From the NCBI GenBank assembly GCA_035573435.1, contig DATMZR010000012.1, positions 186,001 to 250,000 on the forward strand: 64,000 bases of DNA, written 5' to 3'. The stretch is from Solirubrobacterales bacterium (GTDB lineage: Bacteria > Actinomycetota > Thermoleophilia > Solirubrobacterales > 70-9). Positions 24,613 to 33,829 of the stretch are shown piece after piece. The first letter of the stretch is position 1. Each line of letters opens with the position of its first letter. The notes under the pieces are model-generated. The model ran no database searches. It was not told the origin of the DNA and saw only the letters and a list, made by a program, of their open reading frames with translations. The position numbers were made by a program, and so were the translations under genes.

Positions 24613-26064
24613 GTGCGCGAGATCCAGAACTACGTGGGCGGGCGGGCGGTCGACGCCGAGACCGAAGAGTGGCTCGACGTCCCTGACCCCGCCACCGGAC
24701 AGGTGCTCGGGCGAGTGCCGCTGTCGGGCCCGTCCGAGGTCGACCACGCGGTGAGCGCGGCGTCTGAGGCGTTCGACTCGTGGCAGCACGAGCCAGTGAC
24801 GAGGCGCGCCCGTCGGATGTTCGGCCTCCACGCGCTACTCGAGCGGGCGCTCGACGAGCTCGCCGAGCTGGTGACCCGCGAGAACGGCAAGCACGTCGAC
24901 GAGGCGCGCGGCGAAGTGAGACGGGGAATCGAGGTGGTGGAGCTGGCTGCGGGGATGACCACGCTGATGAAGGGCGAGACGCTCGACCAGGTCGCGCGTG
25001 ACGTCGACGTCTCGATGCACCGTTTCCCGCTCGGCGTGTGCTCCGGGATCACCCCTTTCAACTTCCCCGCGATGATCCCGCTTTGGTTCGCGCCGCTCGC
25101 CATTGCGGCCGGCAACACATTCGTCCTCAAGCCCTCCCAGCGCACGCCGTTGACCGCAAACCGGCTGGCCGAGCTGTTCGCCGAGGCCGGCTTCCCAGAC
25201 GGCGTCTTCAACGTTGTTCACGGTGCCGGCCACGCCGTCGAGGCACTGATCGATCACCCGGCCGTGCGGGCGGTGTCGTTCGTGGGCTCGGCTCCCGTGG
25301 CACGCAAGGTCTACGAGCGCTGCGGGCTCCGCGGCAAGCGGGTCCAGGCGCTCGCAGGCGCCAAGAACCATCTGGTCGTGCTGCCTGATGCGGATCTCGA
25401 CCAGGCGGTCCCGGCCGTGTTCGCTTCCGCCTTCTCGAACGCCGGCCAGCGCTGCCTGGCGGGCTCAGTGGCGGTGGGGGTGGGCGCAATCGGCGATCAG
25501 CTGGTCGCCGATCTTGCCCACATGGCCCGCGAGGCTCGGGTCGCGCCTGGCGCCGAGCCCGGCACCGACGCGGACAGCACGATCACGCCGGTGACGACGC
25601 CGGAGGCGCTCGAACGCATCACCGACTACATCGAGCTTGGCGAGCGGGAGGGGGCCACCCTCTGCGTCGACGGGCGAAACGGCGGTGAGGGCGACGGGTT
25701 CTTCCTGGGGCCGACCGTGTTCGACCACGTCTCTCCCGAGATGAGGCTCGCCCGGGAGGAGATCTTCGGGCCCCTGTTGGCCGTGGAGCGAACGGAGGAC
25801 CTGGATGGTGCGATCGCCGCCATCAACGCGTCGGAGTACGGAAACGCGGCGGCCATCTTCACCCGGGACGGCGGTGCCGCCCGCAAGTTCGTGCGCGAAG
25901 CGCAGGCCGGGATGATCGGGGTGAACGTCTCGGTTCCCGCCCCGGTCGCCTACTTCCCCTTCGCCGGCTGGCGCGGCTCCTTCTACGGCGATCTTCACGC
26001 CACCGGCCGCGATGGAGTCGAGTTCTTCACTGAGAAGAAGGTCGTTACGAGCCGTTGGCCATAG
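24613..26064 (+). CDS. CoA-acylating methylmalonate-semialdehyde dehydrogenase-like
   Basis: A 483-residue aldehyde dehydrogenase. The MMSDH subgroup is indicated by PFNFPAMIPLWFAPLAIAAGNTFVLKPS, QALAGAKNHLVVLPDAD and SAFSNAGQRCLAGS with the catalytic Cys near residue 284; in place of the usual general-base Glu the helix carries Asn-His as in this CoA-dependent group. Such enzymes turn methylmalonate or malonate semialdehyde into propionyl- or acetyl-CoA in valine, inositol or beta-alanine breakdown. GTG 24613 is taken as the start because it begins directly at the conserved N-terminal strand (REIQNYVGG). Probably co-transcribed with the SDR. Confidence 0.88.
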   Translation: MREIQNYVGGRAVDAETEEWLDVPDPATGQVLGRVPLSGPSEVDHAVSAASEAFDSWQHEPVTRRARRMFGLHALLERALDELAELVTRENGKHVDEARGEVRRGIEVVELAAGMTTLMKGETLDQVARDVDVSMHRFPLGVCSGITPFNFPAMIPLWFAPLAIAAGNTFVLKPSQRTPLTANRLAELFAEAGFPDGVFNVVHGAGHAVEALIDHPAVRAVSFVGSAPVARKVYERCGLRGKRVQALAGAKNHLVVLPDADLDQAVPAVFASAFSNAGQRCLAGSVAVGVGAIGDQLVADLAHMAREARVAPGAEPGTDADSTITPVTTPEALERITDYIELGEREGATLCVDGRNGGEGDGFFLGPTVFDHVSPEMRLAREEIFGPLLAVERTEDLDGAIAAINASEYGNAAAIFTRDGGAARKFVREAQAGMIGVNVSVPAPVAYFPFAGWRGSFYGDLHATGRDGVEFFTEKKVVTSRWP

Positions 26065-26082
26065 CCGTCAGGCGGGCCCTCG

Positions 26083-26757
26083 TCAGGCGTACAGGCTCTC
26101 GGTGGCGATCTCGCGCAGGGTGCGGTCCCAGAGGCGGATCTCCAGATAGATCTCGTCGCCGAACCCGCGGATGGCGTCGACGGCCACCAGCGTGAAGCGC
26201 CCATCCTGCACAGGCGCCTGGTCCACGACCTGTCCCTCCAGCTCGGCGGTTGCGGCGACCGCCCCCCGCACCAGCGGCAGGCCCCACACCAGGGTGATCT
26301 CGCCGCCCCGGTCCCCCTCGGCTCGCCAGGTGCCGATCACCTCGTCCGAGAGGTCGATCTTCCAGCCCGGATTGTCCTCGGCAGTGACGTCGGTGAAGTC
26401 GGCGCTCGCCCTCAGATCGTCCGGCTCGCCATCCTCGTGGCGCAGGAAGGAAACATGGCCGTAGTACTCGGCCAGCACCGGGTCCGCGGGCTCGCCTCCT
26501 CCCTCTTCCGGCTCGCGCCCGCCCGTGGGCTCGGTGGCCCGGCCGGTGCAGGGGACGTACACCCGACCGCCCCAGCCGCGCTCGGGGAACCATCTGACGG
26601 TGTCTGGGTCGAGCGGCGCGCCCGCCTCATCGGCATGGGGCTCACACGCCTTCGCGAACTCCGCCTCCAGGCGCTTCGCCCACTGGCCGTAGGGCCGTCC
26701 CTCCTGCGGAGCATCGGCGATGAAGCAGGGGAAGGGCCTGTTGACAGGGGGGCTCAT
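26083..26757 (-). CDS. conserved hypothetical protein
   Basis: A 224-residue soluble protein without a recognised domain. It is acidic, with a Gly/Glu-rich linker at about 75-95, two regions of alternating beta-strand character on either side, and three cysteines in the N-terminal third (CFIAD, CEPH, VPCTGR). It has no signal peptide or membrane segment. It lies 12 bases after galT on the same strand as the last gene of a five-gene run with TlpA, NfeD, slipin and GalT. The context gives no clear role. Confidence 0.6.
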   Translation of the reverse strand: MSPPVNRPFPCFIADAPQEGRPYGQWAKRLEAEFAKACEPHADEAGAPLDPDTVRWFPERGWGGRVYVPCTGRATEPTGGREPEEGGGEPADPVLAEYYGHVSFLRHEDGEPDDLRASADFTDVTAEDNPGWKIDLSDEVIGTWRAEGDRGGEITLVWGLPLVRGAVAATAELEGQVVDQAPVQDGRFTLVAVDAIRGFGDEIYLEIRLWDRTLREIATESLYA

Positions 26758-26769
26758 CGGCCGGTCAGG

Positions 26770-27849
26770 CTAGCGGTCGTCGCCCAGGGCGTCGCGGAGG
26801 TCCTCCGCCGCGCGCTCGGGCGGATAGATGTTGACGTCGACGCCGGTGCCGAGCTCGAAGCCTGCCCGCACCGTGAGGCGGGGAACCAGGTCGATGTGCC
26901 AGCAGAACTCGTCCACCCCCCGGGGCGCGGTGCGAACCCACAGATTGAGCTGCGGCGGCGAGCCGAACACCGTGGCCAGGGCGTGGAGGGCGGTGCGAAC
27001 CATCGCGGTGCCGGTCTCGCCGTCGAGCTCGAACGAAGGGGCCGGGCGGCGCGGGACCACGCGAAGCTCGAATGGAGATCGCGAGGCCCAGGGACAGATC
27101 AGCAGCGCCTCGTCGTCCACGGCCACCAGTCGCTCGCGCCGGCGCACTTCCTCGGTCGCTACCTCCGCCAACAGGTGGCCACCCATCGTGCGCTCGTGAT
27201 AGGCCGAGGCCCGTTCGCGCTCCCGGGCGATCGCGGCGGGGACGAAGCACAGGGCGTAGAGCTGCGCGTGCGAATGCTCGAGCGATGCGCCCGCGTCGGG
27301 ACCCTCGTTGACGATCAGGTGGACGTACGACGCTTCCGGCGCCAGGGCCCGCATGCGCTCTCGCCATGCCGAGACGGCGCCGGCAAGGCGCTCCTCGGAG
27401 AGCTCGGCGAGCGAGGTCACGTGCTCTGGGGAGTGAACGAGCACCTCGTGGGCACCCACCGCCCGCATGGTGGGGAACAGGTCCGGCTCCGCACCCCGGC
27501 TCGAGGCCCGCAGCGGGTCGACGGGGCTCGCCAGCCCAGTCTCGGCCCCCTCAGGCGAGCAGGAGCCGGCCGCCGAGTCGGTGCCGTTCGGCGCGAGCGC
27601 CGGATACAGGTTGGGGACCGCTCGTTGGGTCCATCCGGCCGAGTCTGGCGCCCCGCCGCCGGGCCGGCTCGCCCAGACCTCCGGCGGGGTCCGGTCCTCG
27701 CGCCCTTCGTCGAAGGGGCAGGCCTCGGCAGCGCCATCCCTCCTCGCAGGGGTCGCCGCAACGAAGGCGTCCGGCCGCTCCGCACGCCCCGGGGCGAGGA
27801 TCGATCGCAGCCCGGTGAGCTGATCTATGCGGATCTCGGGGTCGCTCAG
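26770..27849 (-). CDS. galT: galactose-1-phosphate uridylyltransferase, unusual start
   Basis: The protein transfers UMP between UDP-glucose and galactose-1-phosphate (Leloir pathway). The catalytic motif HSHAQ is at 192-196 of the long form, preceded by NEGPDAGASLE. The first ATG in frame (27468) would delete about 127 residues, including the conserved N-terminal strand (DPEIRIDQLTGLRSILAPGRA) that plainly belongs to GalT. No ATG, GTG or TTG exists in frame between the upstream stop and that ATG. The annotated start is therefore a CTG at 27847-27849, with GAGG just ahead, giving 359 residues, the normal length. The frame is also the same as that of the upstream slipin gene, whose TAA lies only six codons before the CTG. 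Confidence 0.8.
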   Translation of the reverse strand: MSDPEIRIDQLTGLRSILAPGRAERPDAFVAATPARRDGAAEACPFDEGREDRTPPEVWASRPGGGAPDSAGWTQRAVPNLYPALAPNGTDSAAGSCSPEGAETGLASPVDPLRASSRGAEPDLFPTMRAVGAHEVLVHSPEHVTSLAELSEERLAGAVSAWRERMRALAPEASYVHLIVNEGPDAGASLEHSHAQLYALCFVPAAIARERERASAYHERTMGGHLLAEVATEEVRRRERLVAVDDEALLICPWASRSPFELRVVPRRPAPSFELDGETGTAMVRTALHALATVFGSPPQLNLWVRTAPRGVDEFCWHIDLVPRLTVRAGFELGTGVDVNIYPPERAAEDLRDALGDDR

Positions 27850-27864
27850 TGCCTCGGTGCCCGT

Positions 27865-28647
27865 TTAGCCGTGGCCCGCGCCCGAGCCATCGCCGCTGCC
27901 CGGCTCGAGAAAGGGCTTCAGCATGTCGAGGGGGAGCGGAAAGACGATCGTCGAGTTGTGGTTCACGCCGATGTCGAGCAGCGTCTGCAGGTAGCGAAGC
28001 TGGAGGGTCGCCGGGTTGCGGGAGAAGATCTCAGCCGCCTGGAAGAGCTTCTCTGATGCCTGAAACTCGCCGTCGGCGGCGATGATCTTCGCCCGCCGCT
28101 CGCGCTCTGCCTCCGCTTGGCGGGCGATCACCCGCTGCATGTCCTGCGGGATCTCGACGTCCTTGACCTCGACCGTGCTCACCTTTACGCCCCAGGGCTC
28201 GGTCTGCTCGTCGATGATCTGCTGCAGCTCGATGTTGAGTCGCTCGCGCTCCGACAGCAGGGCGTCGAGCTCCGCCTTGCCGAGCACAGAGCGGAGGGTG
28301 GTCTGGGAGATCTGGGAGGTGGCGATCAGGTAGTTCTCCACATCTGTGATCGCCCGGTTCGGGTCGATGACGCGGAAATAGGCGACCGCGTTGACCCGCA
28401 CGGTGACGTTGTCCCTGGTGATCACCTCCTGGGGCGGCACATTCAGGGTGACCGTTCTCAGGTCAACCCGGACCATCCGGTCGATGAGCGGGATCAGCAC
28501 GATCAGCCCGGGGCCCTTCTGCGCGATCAGCCGCCCCAACCGGAAGATGACGCCGCGTTCGTACTCGCGCAGGATCCTGATCGAGGCAGCGAGCAAGACC
28601 AGCACGAAGATCAGAAGCAGTGCGATTATCGCGATGGCCACACCCAC
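27865..28647 (-). CDS. slipin / SPFH (band 7) membrane protein
   Basis: A 260-residue protein with one N-terminal membrane helix (about 3-25) and an SPFH/band-7 domain (about 25-190): [32 protein letters not shown] and [20 protein letters not shown] are signature segments. A charged helix ([20 protein letters not shown]) mediates oligomerisation. Prokaryotic slipins pair with NfeD proteases, and the nfeD gene lies 17 bases upstream on the same strand, so the two very probably work together as a membrane-microdomain and quality-control unit. Its TAA stop is in frame with galT downstream. Confidence 0.93.
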   Translation of the reverse strand: MGVAIAIIALLLIFVLVLLAASIRILREYERGVIFRLGRLIAQKGPGLIVLIPLIDRMVRVDLRTVTLNVPPQEVITRDNVTVRVNAVAYFRVIDPNRAITDVENYLIATSQISQTTLRSVLGKAELDALLSERERLNIELQQIIDEQTEPWGVKVSTVEVKDVEIPQDMQRVIARQAEAERERRAKIIAADGEFQASEKLFQAAEIFSRNPATLQLRYLQTLLDIGVNHNSTIVFPLPLDMLKPFLEPGSGDGSGAGHG

Positions 28648-28664
28648 TCGAAGCTCCTTCCTCG

Positions 28665-30038
28665 CTACAGGGGCCGGACCCGCAGCGTCAGCCCCTCGAC
28701 CGACGCCACCCGCACTCTACTGCCGCGCTCGAGGGGGCGGCCGTCGCCGGCCGATCCGTCCGCGGCCTGGTCCGATCCCCCATCCGGGGGCGCCAGCTCC
28801 GCCCTCCACAGCGCTCCCTCGACGAAGATCTGCCCGACCGGATCCAACCGCTCGCGCACCTCTCCGACGGCGCCGATCATCTCCTCCCAGCCGGTGCGCG
28901 CCGGCTGCCGGCGCGCGCGGAAGGCCCGCTCGACGGCGAAGGCCAGGAAGCCTCCGATCAGCAGGCCGGCGAAGATGACGACCGGGGCCGAGACCTCGAA
29001 GGCGCTCGAGCCCGTGTCGTAGAGCACGAGGCCCGCGGCGATCAGAGCCGCCACCCCGGAGGCGCCCAGGATGCCGTGGGTCGGCAGATGCGCTTCGGCG
29101 ATGATCATCGCCACCCCGAAGACCAGCAAGAGCACGCCGGCGACCGTCACAGGCAGCTGGGCGGTCCCGTAGAGGCCGAGCAGGAGCGAGATCACGCCGA
29201 TGGTGCCCGGCGCGATGAGGCCGGGGCTGAAGAGCTCTATCGCCAGGCCCACGAGCCCGATCAGGAGCAGCAGGTAGGCGACGTTCGGATTGACGAGGAT
29301 CTCGAGCAGCTCGTAGCCCAGGGGCATGTCGTGGTTCTCGATCTGAAGCCCCGCCGTGTGCAGCGTCTGGGCCTTCGGCCCCTTGACCCGGAAGCCGTCC
29401 AGCTGACGGAGCAGCGCGTCCTGATCGGATGCGATCAGGTCGATCAACCCCGCCTTCTTGGCCTCCTCAGCCGTCAGGTTCTTCGCCTGGGTGACGAGCT
29501 CACCCGCCAGGCGTGGATTGCGCCCATGGTCGGAGGCGAGCGCCCGCATCGAGGCGGCCGCATCGTTCTTGATCTTCCGGTCGAGGTCGCTGGTGTTGCC
29601 CCCGGGCCCGACGGCGATCGGAGTCGCCGAGCCGATGTTGGTCTCCGGAGCCATCGCCGCCACGTCGGCAGCCTCGGTGATGTAGGCGCCGGCAGAGCCG
29701 GCACGGGCGCCGTTCGGAGAGACGTAGACCACCACCGGCATCGGCGCCGCGGCCATGTCCTGGATGATCGAGCGCATCGAGTCGGACAGCCCACCCGGCG
29801 TGTCGAGCCGAATGATCGCGATCTTTGCGTTCTCCGATGCGGCGTCGTCGAGCGCGCTTGAGATCCACTTCTGGGTGGCCGGGTCGATGGTCGCCTGCAG
29901 CTCGATCGAGTAGGCGACGCCGCCCGGCGCCCCGTCATCGGCAGTCGTCTGCTTCGCGAGGGCCGGCGAGATGACGAGCGCGGCGCCGGTCAGCGCCAGC
30001 GAACCAAGGGTGACGAGGCGGAAGCGCCGGCCCCTCAT
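28665..30038 (-). CDS. NfeD-family membrane serine protease (long form)
   Basis: A 457-residue protein with a signal peptide (about 9-28), an extracytoplasmic ClpP/crotonase-like protease domain (about 42-225), four or five membrane helices (about 245-375) and a C-terminal cytoplasmic NfeD OB-fold domain ending in [18 protein letters not shown]. The nucleophile is Ser115 in [10 protein letters not shown], and the Lys of the Ser-Lys dyad is expected in the DLDRKIKND region. Archaeal relatives cleave the C-terminus of their partner slipin. Gene order nfeD-slipin supports the same partnership here. Confidence 0.92.
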   Translation of the reverse strand: MRGRRFRLVTLGSLALTGAALVISPALAKQTTADDGAPGGVAYSIELQATIDPATQKWISSALDDAASENAKIAIIRLDTPGGLSDSMRSIIQDMAAAPMPVVVYVSPNGARAGSAGAYITEAADVAAMAPETNIGSATPIAVGPGGNTSDLDRKIKNDAAASMRALASDHGRNPRLAGELVTQAKNLTAEEAKKAGLIDLIASDQDALLRQLDGFRVKGPKAQTLHTAGLQIENHDMPLGYELLEILVNPNVAYLLLLIGLVGLAIELFSPGLIAPGTIGVISLLLGLYGTAQLPVTVAGVLLLVFGVAMIIAEAHLPTHGILGASGVAALIAAGLVLYDTGSSAFEVSAPVVIFAGLLIGGFLAFAVERAFRARRQPARTGWEEMIGAVGEVRERLDPVGQIFVEGALWRAELAPPDGGSDQAADGSAGDGRPLERGSRVRVASVEGLTLRVRPL

Positions 30039-30080
30039 GCGTCCATTATCCGCCTCCCGGGTGGGCGTCCCAGGCGGGCC

Positions 30081-30656
30081 CTAGCGCGCGTAGCGCTTGA
30101 TGTCGGCGGCCAGGGCGTCGAGATCCGCGTACTGGCCCTGCTGGACGTATTGAAGCTCGCCGCTCGAGTCGTAGAACGCCGTGGCCGGGAAGCCGATGGT
30201 CGCTTCCATCGCATCGGCGATGTCCTCTCCGGGGTCGCTGAAGCTCGGATAGGGAACTGGGAACTCGTGCAGGAAGTCCATGGCCGCCGCGCTGGAGTCG
30301 TCGCTGTCGACGCCGACGAACGCGATCCGCTTGCCGAGGCGGGCGGACAGCTGCTGGAACCATGGGAGTTCCTCGCGGCAGGGGCCGCACCACGAAGCCC
30401 ACTTGTTGACCACCACCGGATAGCCGCGCAGCTCCGTGAGCTGCCGGTCGAACGCGTCGGTGCCGCCGGGCAGCAGCTGGTTCGCCTGGTCGTACAGCTC
30501 GGCCAGCGGCTTCGGCGCTCCGGCCAGGGCCTTCGCGTAGTCCGGTGCCTTGCCGGCCCCGCCGCCGGAATCCCCGCCGCAGGCTGCCAGCACGAATGCG
30601 AGGGCCGCGATCGCGGCCAGGGCGAAGTGCCGGCTCATGTGCACAAGCGGCTTCAT
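30081..30656 (-). CDS. TlpA/ResA-like thioredoxin-fold lipoprotein
   Basis: A 191-residue exported thioredoxin. A lipoprotein signal ends at VLAAC with Cys26; the thioredoxin fold starts around residue 75 and carries the active-site WASWCGPC with Cys90 and Cys93. Thr/Pro (GFPATAF) forms the conserved cis-Pro loop. Proteins of this type reduce disulfides outside the membrane, for example in cytochrome c maturation, or protect against oxidation. ATG 30656 is chosen; a longer start at 30698 and a shorter one at 30638 are possible. It is the first gene of the run leading to nfeD and slipin. Confidence 0.88.
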   Translation of the reverse strand: MKPLVHMSRHFALAAIAALAFVLAACGGDSGGGAGKAPDYAKALAGAPKPLAELYDQANQLLPGGTDAFDRQLTELRGYPVVVNKWASWCGPCREELPWFQQLSARLGKRIAFVGVDSDDSSAAAMDFLHEFPVPYPSFSDPGEDIADAMEATIGFPATAFYDSSGELQYVQQGQYADLDALAADIKRYAR

Positions 30657-30849
30657 CCCGCCGCTGAAAGCTGGCTTTCGCCGCATCCGCCTCAGCACGA
30701 TGGTTTAATTAGATACTCGGTCCACACCTAATCTGGACCGCGGGGGAAAACGCCGGCTCGTCAAGAGCAGTAACCACGAGCGGGCCGGCGAGCCTCCAGC
30801 GAGCTTACAGCGCCCATCCGTTGAGCACGGGGCGCGAAGAAGATTTCCC

Positions 30850-33381
30850 ATGGCGAAATCCGTCCACGTCGCACCTAGCGCGACCAGCCCGATCACACCC
30901 GATCAGCTCGACCGGGTGAGCGTGTTCGCGCGCGAGCCGATCCTGCTCGACGGCGAGACCATCGAAGACATCGCTCCGGGAACAGCGCGCCACAGCGCCG
31001 TCGAGGCCGCTTTGGCGGAGCTCGACGCGGGCAGCGAGACTCCGTCGCCGGAATGGCGGCGTCGGTACTCGCTGCTGCTCGGGCTCGAGCGATTGCTCGA
31101 CGCAGAACCGGTTCGCCTCGCGGACGAGGCCGAGCTCACCGAGCACCAGGTCGACGTCCTCTCCGGGACCCTCGCGGCGCTGACCGCCGAGATCGAGGAC
31201 TCAGTCGCCGCTGAGAGTTTGAACGGAGCGGGCCACTCCTCCACTGAGCCTGGCGACCGTGACGGCCGCCCGCCGCGCGCCGCCGAGCTCCAGGGCGATG
31301 GAGAAAACGGGTCCGCCGAGGAGGCCGCCGAGGAGGAGGAGATTCTGGCGCCCGACGAGGAGCCCCAGGACTGGGAAGAGCCCACCGAGGACCTCGTGGA
31401 CGAGGCACCCGAGGACCCGGGTGCGAGCCGGCGCTTTTGGTTCGAGCACGCGACCGGCTCCGGGAAGACTGTCGCGGCGCTCGGGTTTGTGGAGGGGTCG
31501 CGTACCGGCGGCGTCCTGATCCTGACCCACCGACGCAACCTGGTCGACCAGTTCATCGGGGAGATCTCCGACCGTGGTTACAAGGACCGGCTGTCGCCCC
31601 CGCTCATGGACGGCTCGGACCATCCCTACGGCCCGGTGACCGTCGAGACCTACCAGTGGTTCGTCCGCAACGCCAACCGGATCTCCGACGCGTACGCGAT
31701 CGTGATCTGCGACGAGGCACACACCGCCCTGGGGGAAAAGACGAGCGCATGCATCCGCCGCTGGCCGGAGCCGGTGTTCATCGGTATGACGGCGACCGGC
31801 GCGCTGATCGCCCGCCACGTCACCGACCTCTTCCCCACGCAGACCTCTCGCTTCGACCTGGCGCAGGCTGCGCGGCGCGGGGTGATCGCGCCGCTGCGTT
31901 GCATTCGGATCCCGCCGGGGCCGGGGGTGCGGACGATTGCCAAGGTGCCGCTGCGCAGAGGCGAGGTGGACCAGGACTTCGACCAGGAGGAGCTGGCCAA
32001 GCTCCTCGACCAGGAGCCCTTCAACGTCGCGATAGCGGACCTGTATCGCTCGCGGTTCCGCAAGATCCCCGGCGTCGTCTACACGGCCGGCGTGCGTCAT
32101 GCCAACAACGTCGCCGCCTCGTTCCGGGCGGCCGGGATCAACGCCCGCGCAGTCTCCGGCGAGACCCCGAAGCGAGAGCTGGCAGAGATCCTCGCCGCGT
32201 TCGAGCGCGGCGAGGTCGACGTGCTATGCAACGCGATGCTGCTCGCCGAGGGCTGGAACTCGCCGCGGGCGACGATCTGCATGCATCTGGCGCCCACCGC
32301 CTCGCGACGGGTCTACCAGCAGCGGGTCGGTCGCGTGACCCGCCGCGCCCTGGAGAAGGAGGCCGGGCTGGTGATCGACCTCGTCCATCCCGCGACGACC
32401 TCAGACGAGACCATCATCACCCTGCACAGCCTGCTGGATCGCGATGTGTACCGTGGCGGCGCAATCGTGGTCGGGCCCGTCCGGCGAGGCCGCGGCCGGC
32501 GGGTACGTGTGGAGCGCCGGGTGGTGCCCGTCTCGGGCGATCCCGAGCGGCGCCTGGCCGTGCTGGAACGCGAGCTGTGGCGGATCGCCGTCGAGAACCT
32601 CAACTATTCCGAGCAGCACGCCTGGGCTGCGCTGGCCGGGGCGCGGGTGACGAACAACAACTGGCGCCGGGCCAAGGCGATGATCCAGCACGACCAGGGC
32701 AAGGAGCTCCGCCGTCGCTTCCTGCTGACCTGCGTGCAGCGCAACCGCAACCACCAGCTCCGACTCAAGGCACTCACGGAGATCGCTGCGCTGCGCGACG
32801 CCGAAGCCTTCGACGACTCGCTCGAGGTGGTGGCGACCTGGCCACGCGACGAGCGGCGTGCCGGCGCCAAGGTGCTGCTCCAGGCACTGGTCGAGCGAAG
32901 GATCGGGCGGCGCGACCAGGCGCAGGCCTGGGTGTGGCGCCTGGCGGCCATCACCCGCGAGCTGCACGAGGAATACGCCGTGCAGCGCTGGCCGGAGACC
33001 AAGCGCCTGCTGGGGTTGTTCGTCAACTCATCCGGGCGAGCTCACGGCCGAAACGCGCGGCGCATCGTTCACGCGGTCCGCCAGCAGGACCGCCGCCTGG
33101 CCATCGCACTGCTGGCTGCAGCGGTCGCGCACACTCCCGAGGCCGAAGAGGTCTTGCGCGGCGCCCGAATGCGGATGGCGCGCAAGCCCTCCGCCGTCGC
33201 GCGCGAGCTGCTTCGCAACTTCCCGCGCTCTGGCGGAAGGCGCCGCCGTCGCCGGGGCAAGAACGGCGGGCGCCCGCAAAACGGCGGTGGCAACGGAGCC
33301 GAGAACGGGAGCCAGGACGGCAGCGAGGCCAGCAAGTCGGAGCCCACAGCCGAGCCGGAGGCCGACGCGGCGCAGGGCTGA
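30850..33381 (+). CDS. SF2 DEAD/DEAH-box helicase with long acidic insertion
   Basis: An 843-residue helicase. Motif I is ATGSGKT (201-207), Ia LTHRRNLVDQF, II CDEAH, III MTATG, IV region GVVYTAGVRHANNVAA, V LAEGWNSPRAT and VI YQQRVGRVTRR, a complete SF2 set of the type-III-restriction/UvrB-like subgroup. The helix that normally sits just before motif I (LTEHQVDVLSGTLAALTAEI) is separated from it by about 85 residues, very rich in Glu, Asp, Pro and Gly (roughly 110-195). After the core come about 280 helical residues rich in Arg, Trp and Gln, and the protein ends in an Arg/Lys block (RRRRRRGK) followed by an Asn/Gly/Ser/Glu tail, which suggests nucleic-acid binding. No nuclease, methylase or restriction genes are adjacent. 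Role unknown. Confidence 0.88.
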   Translation: MAKSVHVAPSATSPITPDQLDRVSVFAREPILLDGETIEDIAPGTARHSAVEAALAELDAGSETPSPEWRRRYSLLLGLERLLDAEPVRLADEAELTEHQVDVLSGTLAALTAEIEDSVAAESLNGAGHSSTEPGDRDGRPPRAAELQGDGENGSAEEAAEEEEILAPDEEPQDWEEPTEDLVDEAPEDPGASRRFWFEHATGSGKTVAALGFVEGSRTGGVLILTHRRNLVDQFIGEISDRGYKDRLSPPLMDGSDHPYGPVTVETYQWFVRNANRISDAYAIVICDEAHTALGEKTSACIRRWPEPVFIGMTATGALIARHVTDLFPTQTSRFDLAQAARRGVIAPLRCIRIPPGPGVRTIAKVPLRRGEVDQDFDQEELAKLLDQEPFNVAIADLYRSRFRKIPGVVYTAGVRHANNVAASFRAAGINARAVSGETPKRELAEILAAFERGEVDVLCNAMLLAEGWNSPRATICMHLAPTASRRVYQQRVGRVTRRALEKEAGLVIDLVHPATTSDETIITLHSLLDRDVYRGGAIVVGPVRRGRGRRVRVERRVVPVSGDPERRLAVLERELWRIAVENLNYSEQHAWAALAGARVTNNNWRRAKAMIQHDQGKELRRRFLLTCVQRNRNHQLRLKALTEIAALRDAEAFDDSLEVVATWPRDERRAGAKVLLQALVERRIGRRDQAQAWVWRLAAITRELHEEYAVQRWPETKRLLGLFVNSSGRAHGRNARRIVHAVRQQDRRLAIALLAAAVAHTPEAEEVLRGARMRMARKPSAVARELLRNFPRSGGRRRRRRGKNGGRPQNGGGNGAENGSQDGSEASKSEPTAEPEADAAQG

Positions 33382-33529
33382 CCGTCCGGCGCAGTACCAA
33401 CTTGCGGAAGCCTGGTACACGCTTCGGGTAGACGCCGATTCGAAGAGCGCACTTCCGGGTATCGTCAGGGCGAGGGAGGAGCGCTCACTGGCAACACTCG
33501 ATCGAAAGCGTGAGGCGCCCGGGCTGGAG

Positions 33530-33829
33530 ATGCAGCTCGAGGAGCAAGGCGACCGGGTCCTCGTTCGAGCGTGGGGAGAGATCGACTTCGGCTCCGCCAG
33601 CACTTTCGAGGTGGAGCTCCGGCGGGCGATCAAAGGGAACGGCCATGGCGTGATGCTCGATCTGCGCGGCGTGACCTTCATCGATTCAACCGGGCTACAG
33701 GTCCTGGCTTCGGCGGCGACGATGGCCCAAGCGCGCCGGCGCGAGCTCACCCTGCTCGATGCATCGCCGCAGGTTCAACACGTGATCGAGATGAGCGGCC
33801 TGCAGGACTTGCTGCCACTCGCCGGCTAG
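33530..33829 (+). CDS. STAS-domain anti-sigma factor antagonist
   Basis: A single STAS domain of about 99 residues from ATG 33530. The core pattern RVLVRAWGEIDFGSASTFEVEL and VMLDLRGVTFIDSTGLQVL shows the phosphorylatable Ser in DSTG, as in SpoIIAA/RsbV. Such proteins release sigma factors by binding unphosphorylated anti-sigma kinases. No kinase gene is beside it. An excellent GGGAGGAG ribosome-binding site lies upstream of an in-frame CTG at 33488, which would add 14 residues, so the true start may be that CTG. The stop overlaps that of the convergent next gene. Confidence 0.85.
   Translation: MQLEEQGDRVLVRAWGEIDFGSASTFEVELRRAIKGNGHGVMLDLRGVTFIDSTGLQVLASAATMAQARRRELTLLDASPQVQHVIEMSGLQDLLPLAG

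Noticed and set aside
30850-33381. Helicase as part of a defence or restriction system
   Set aside because: The motifs are close to type III restriction helicases, but there is no methylase, nuclease or other defence gene beside it, and its neighbours are a TlpA-like lipoprotein and a STAS protein.
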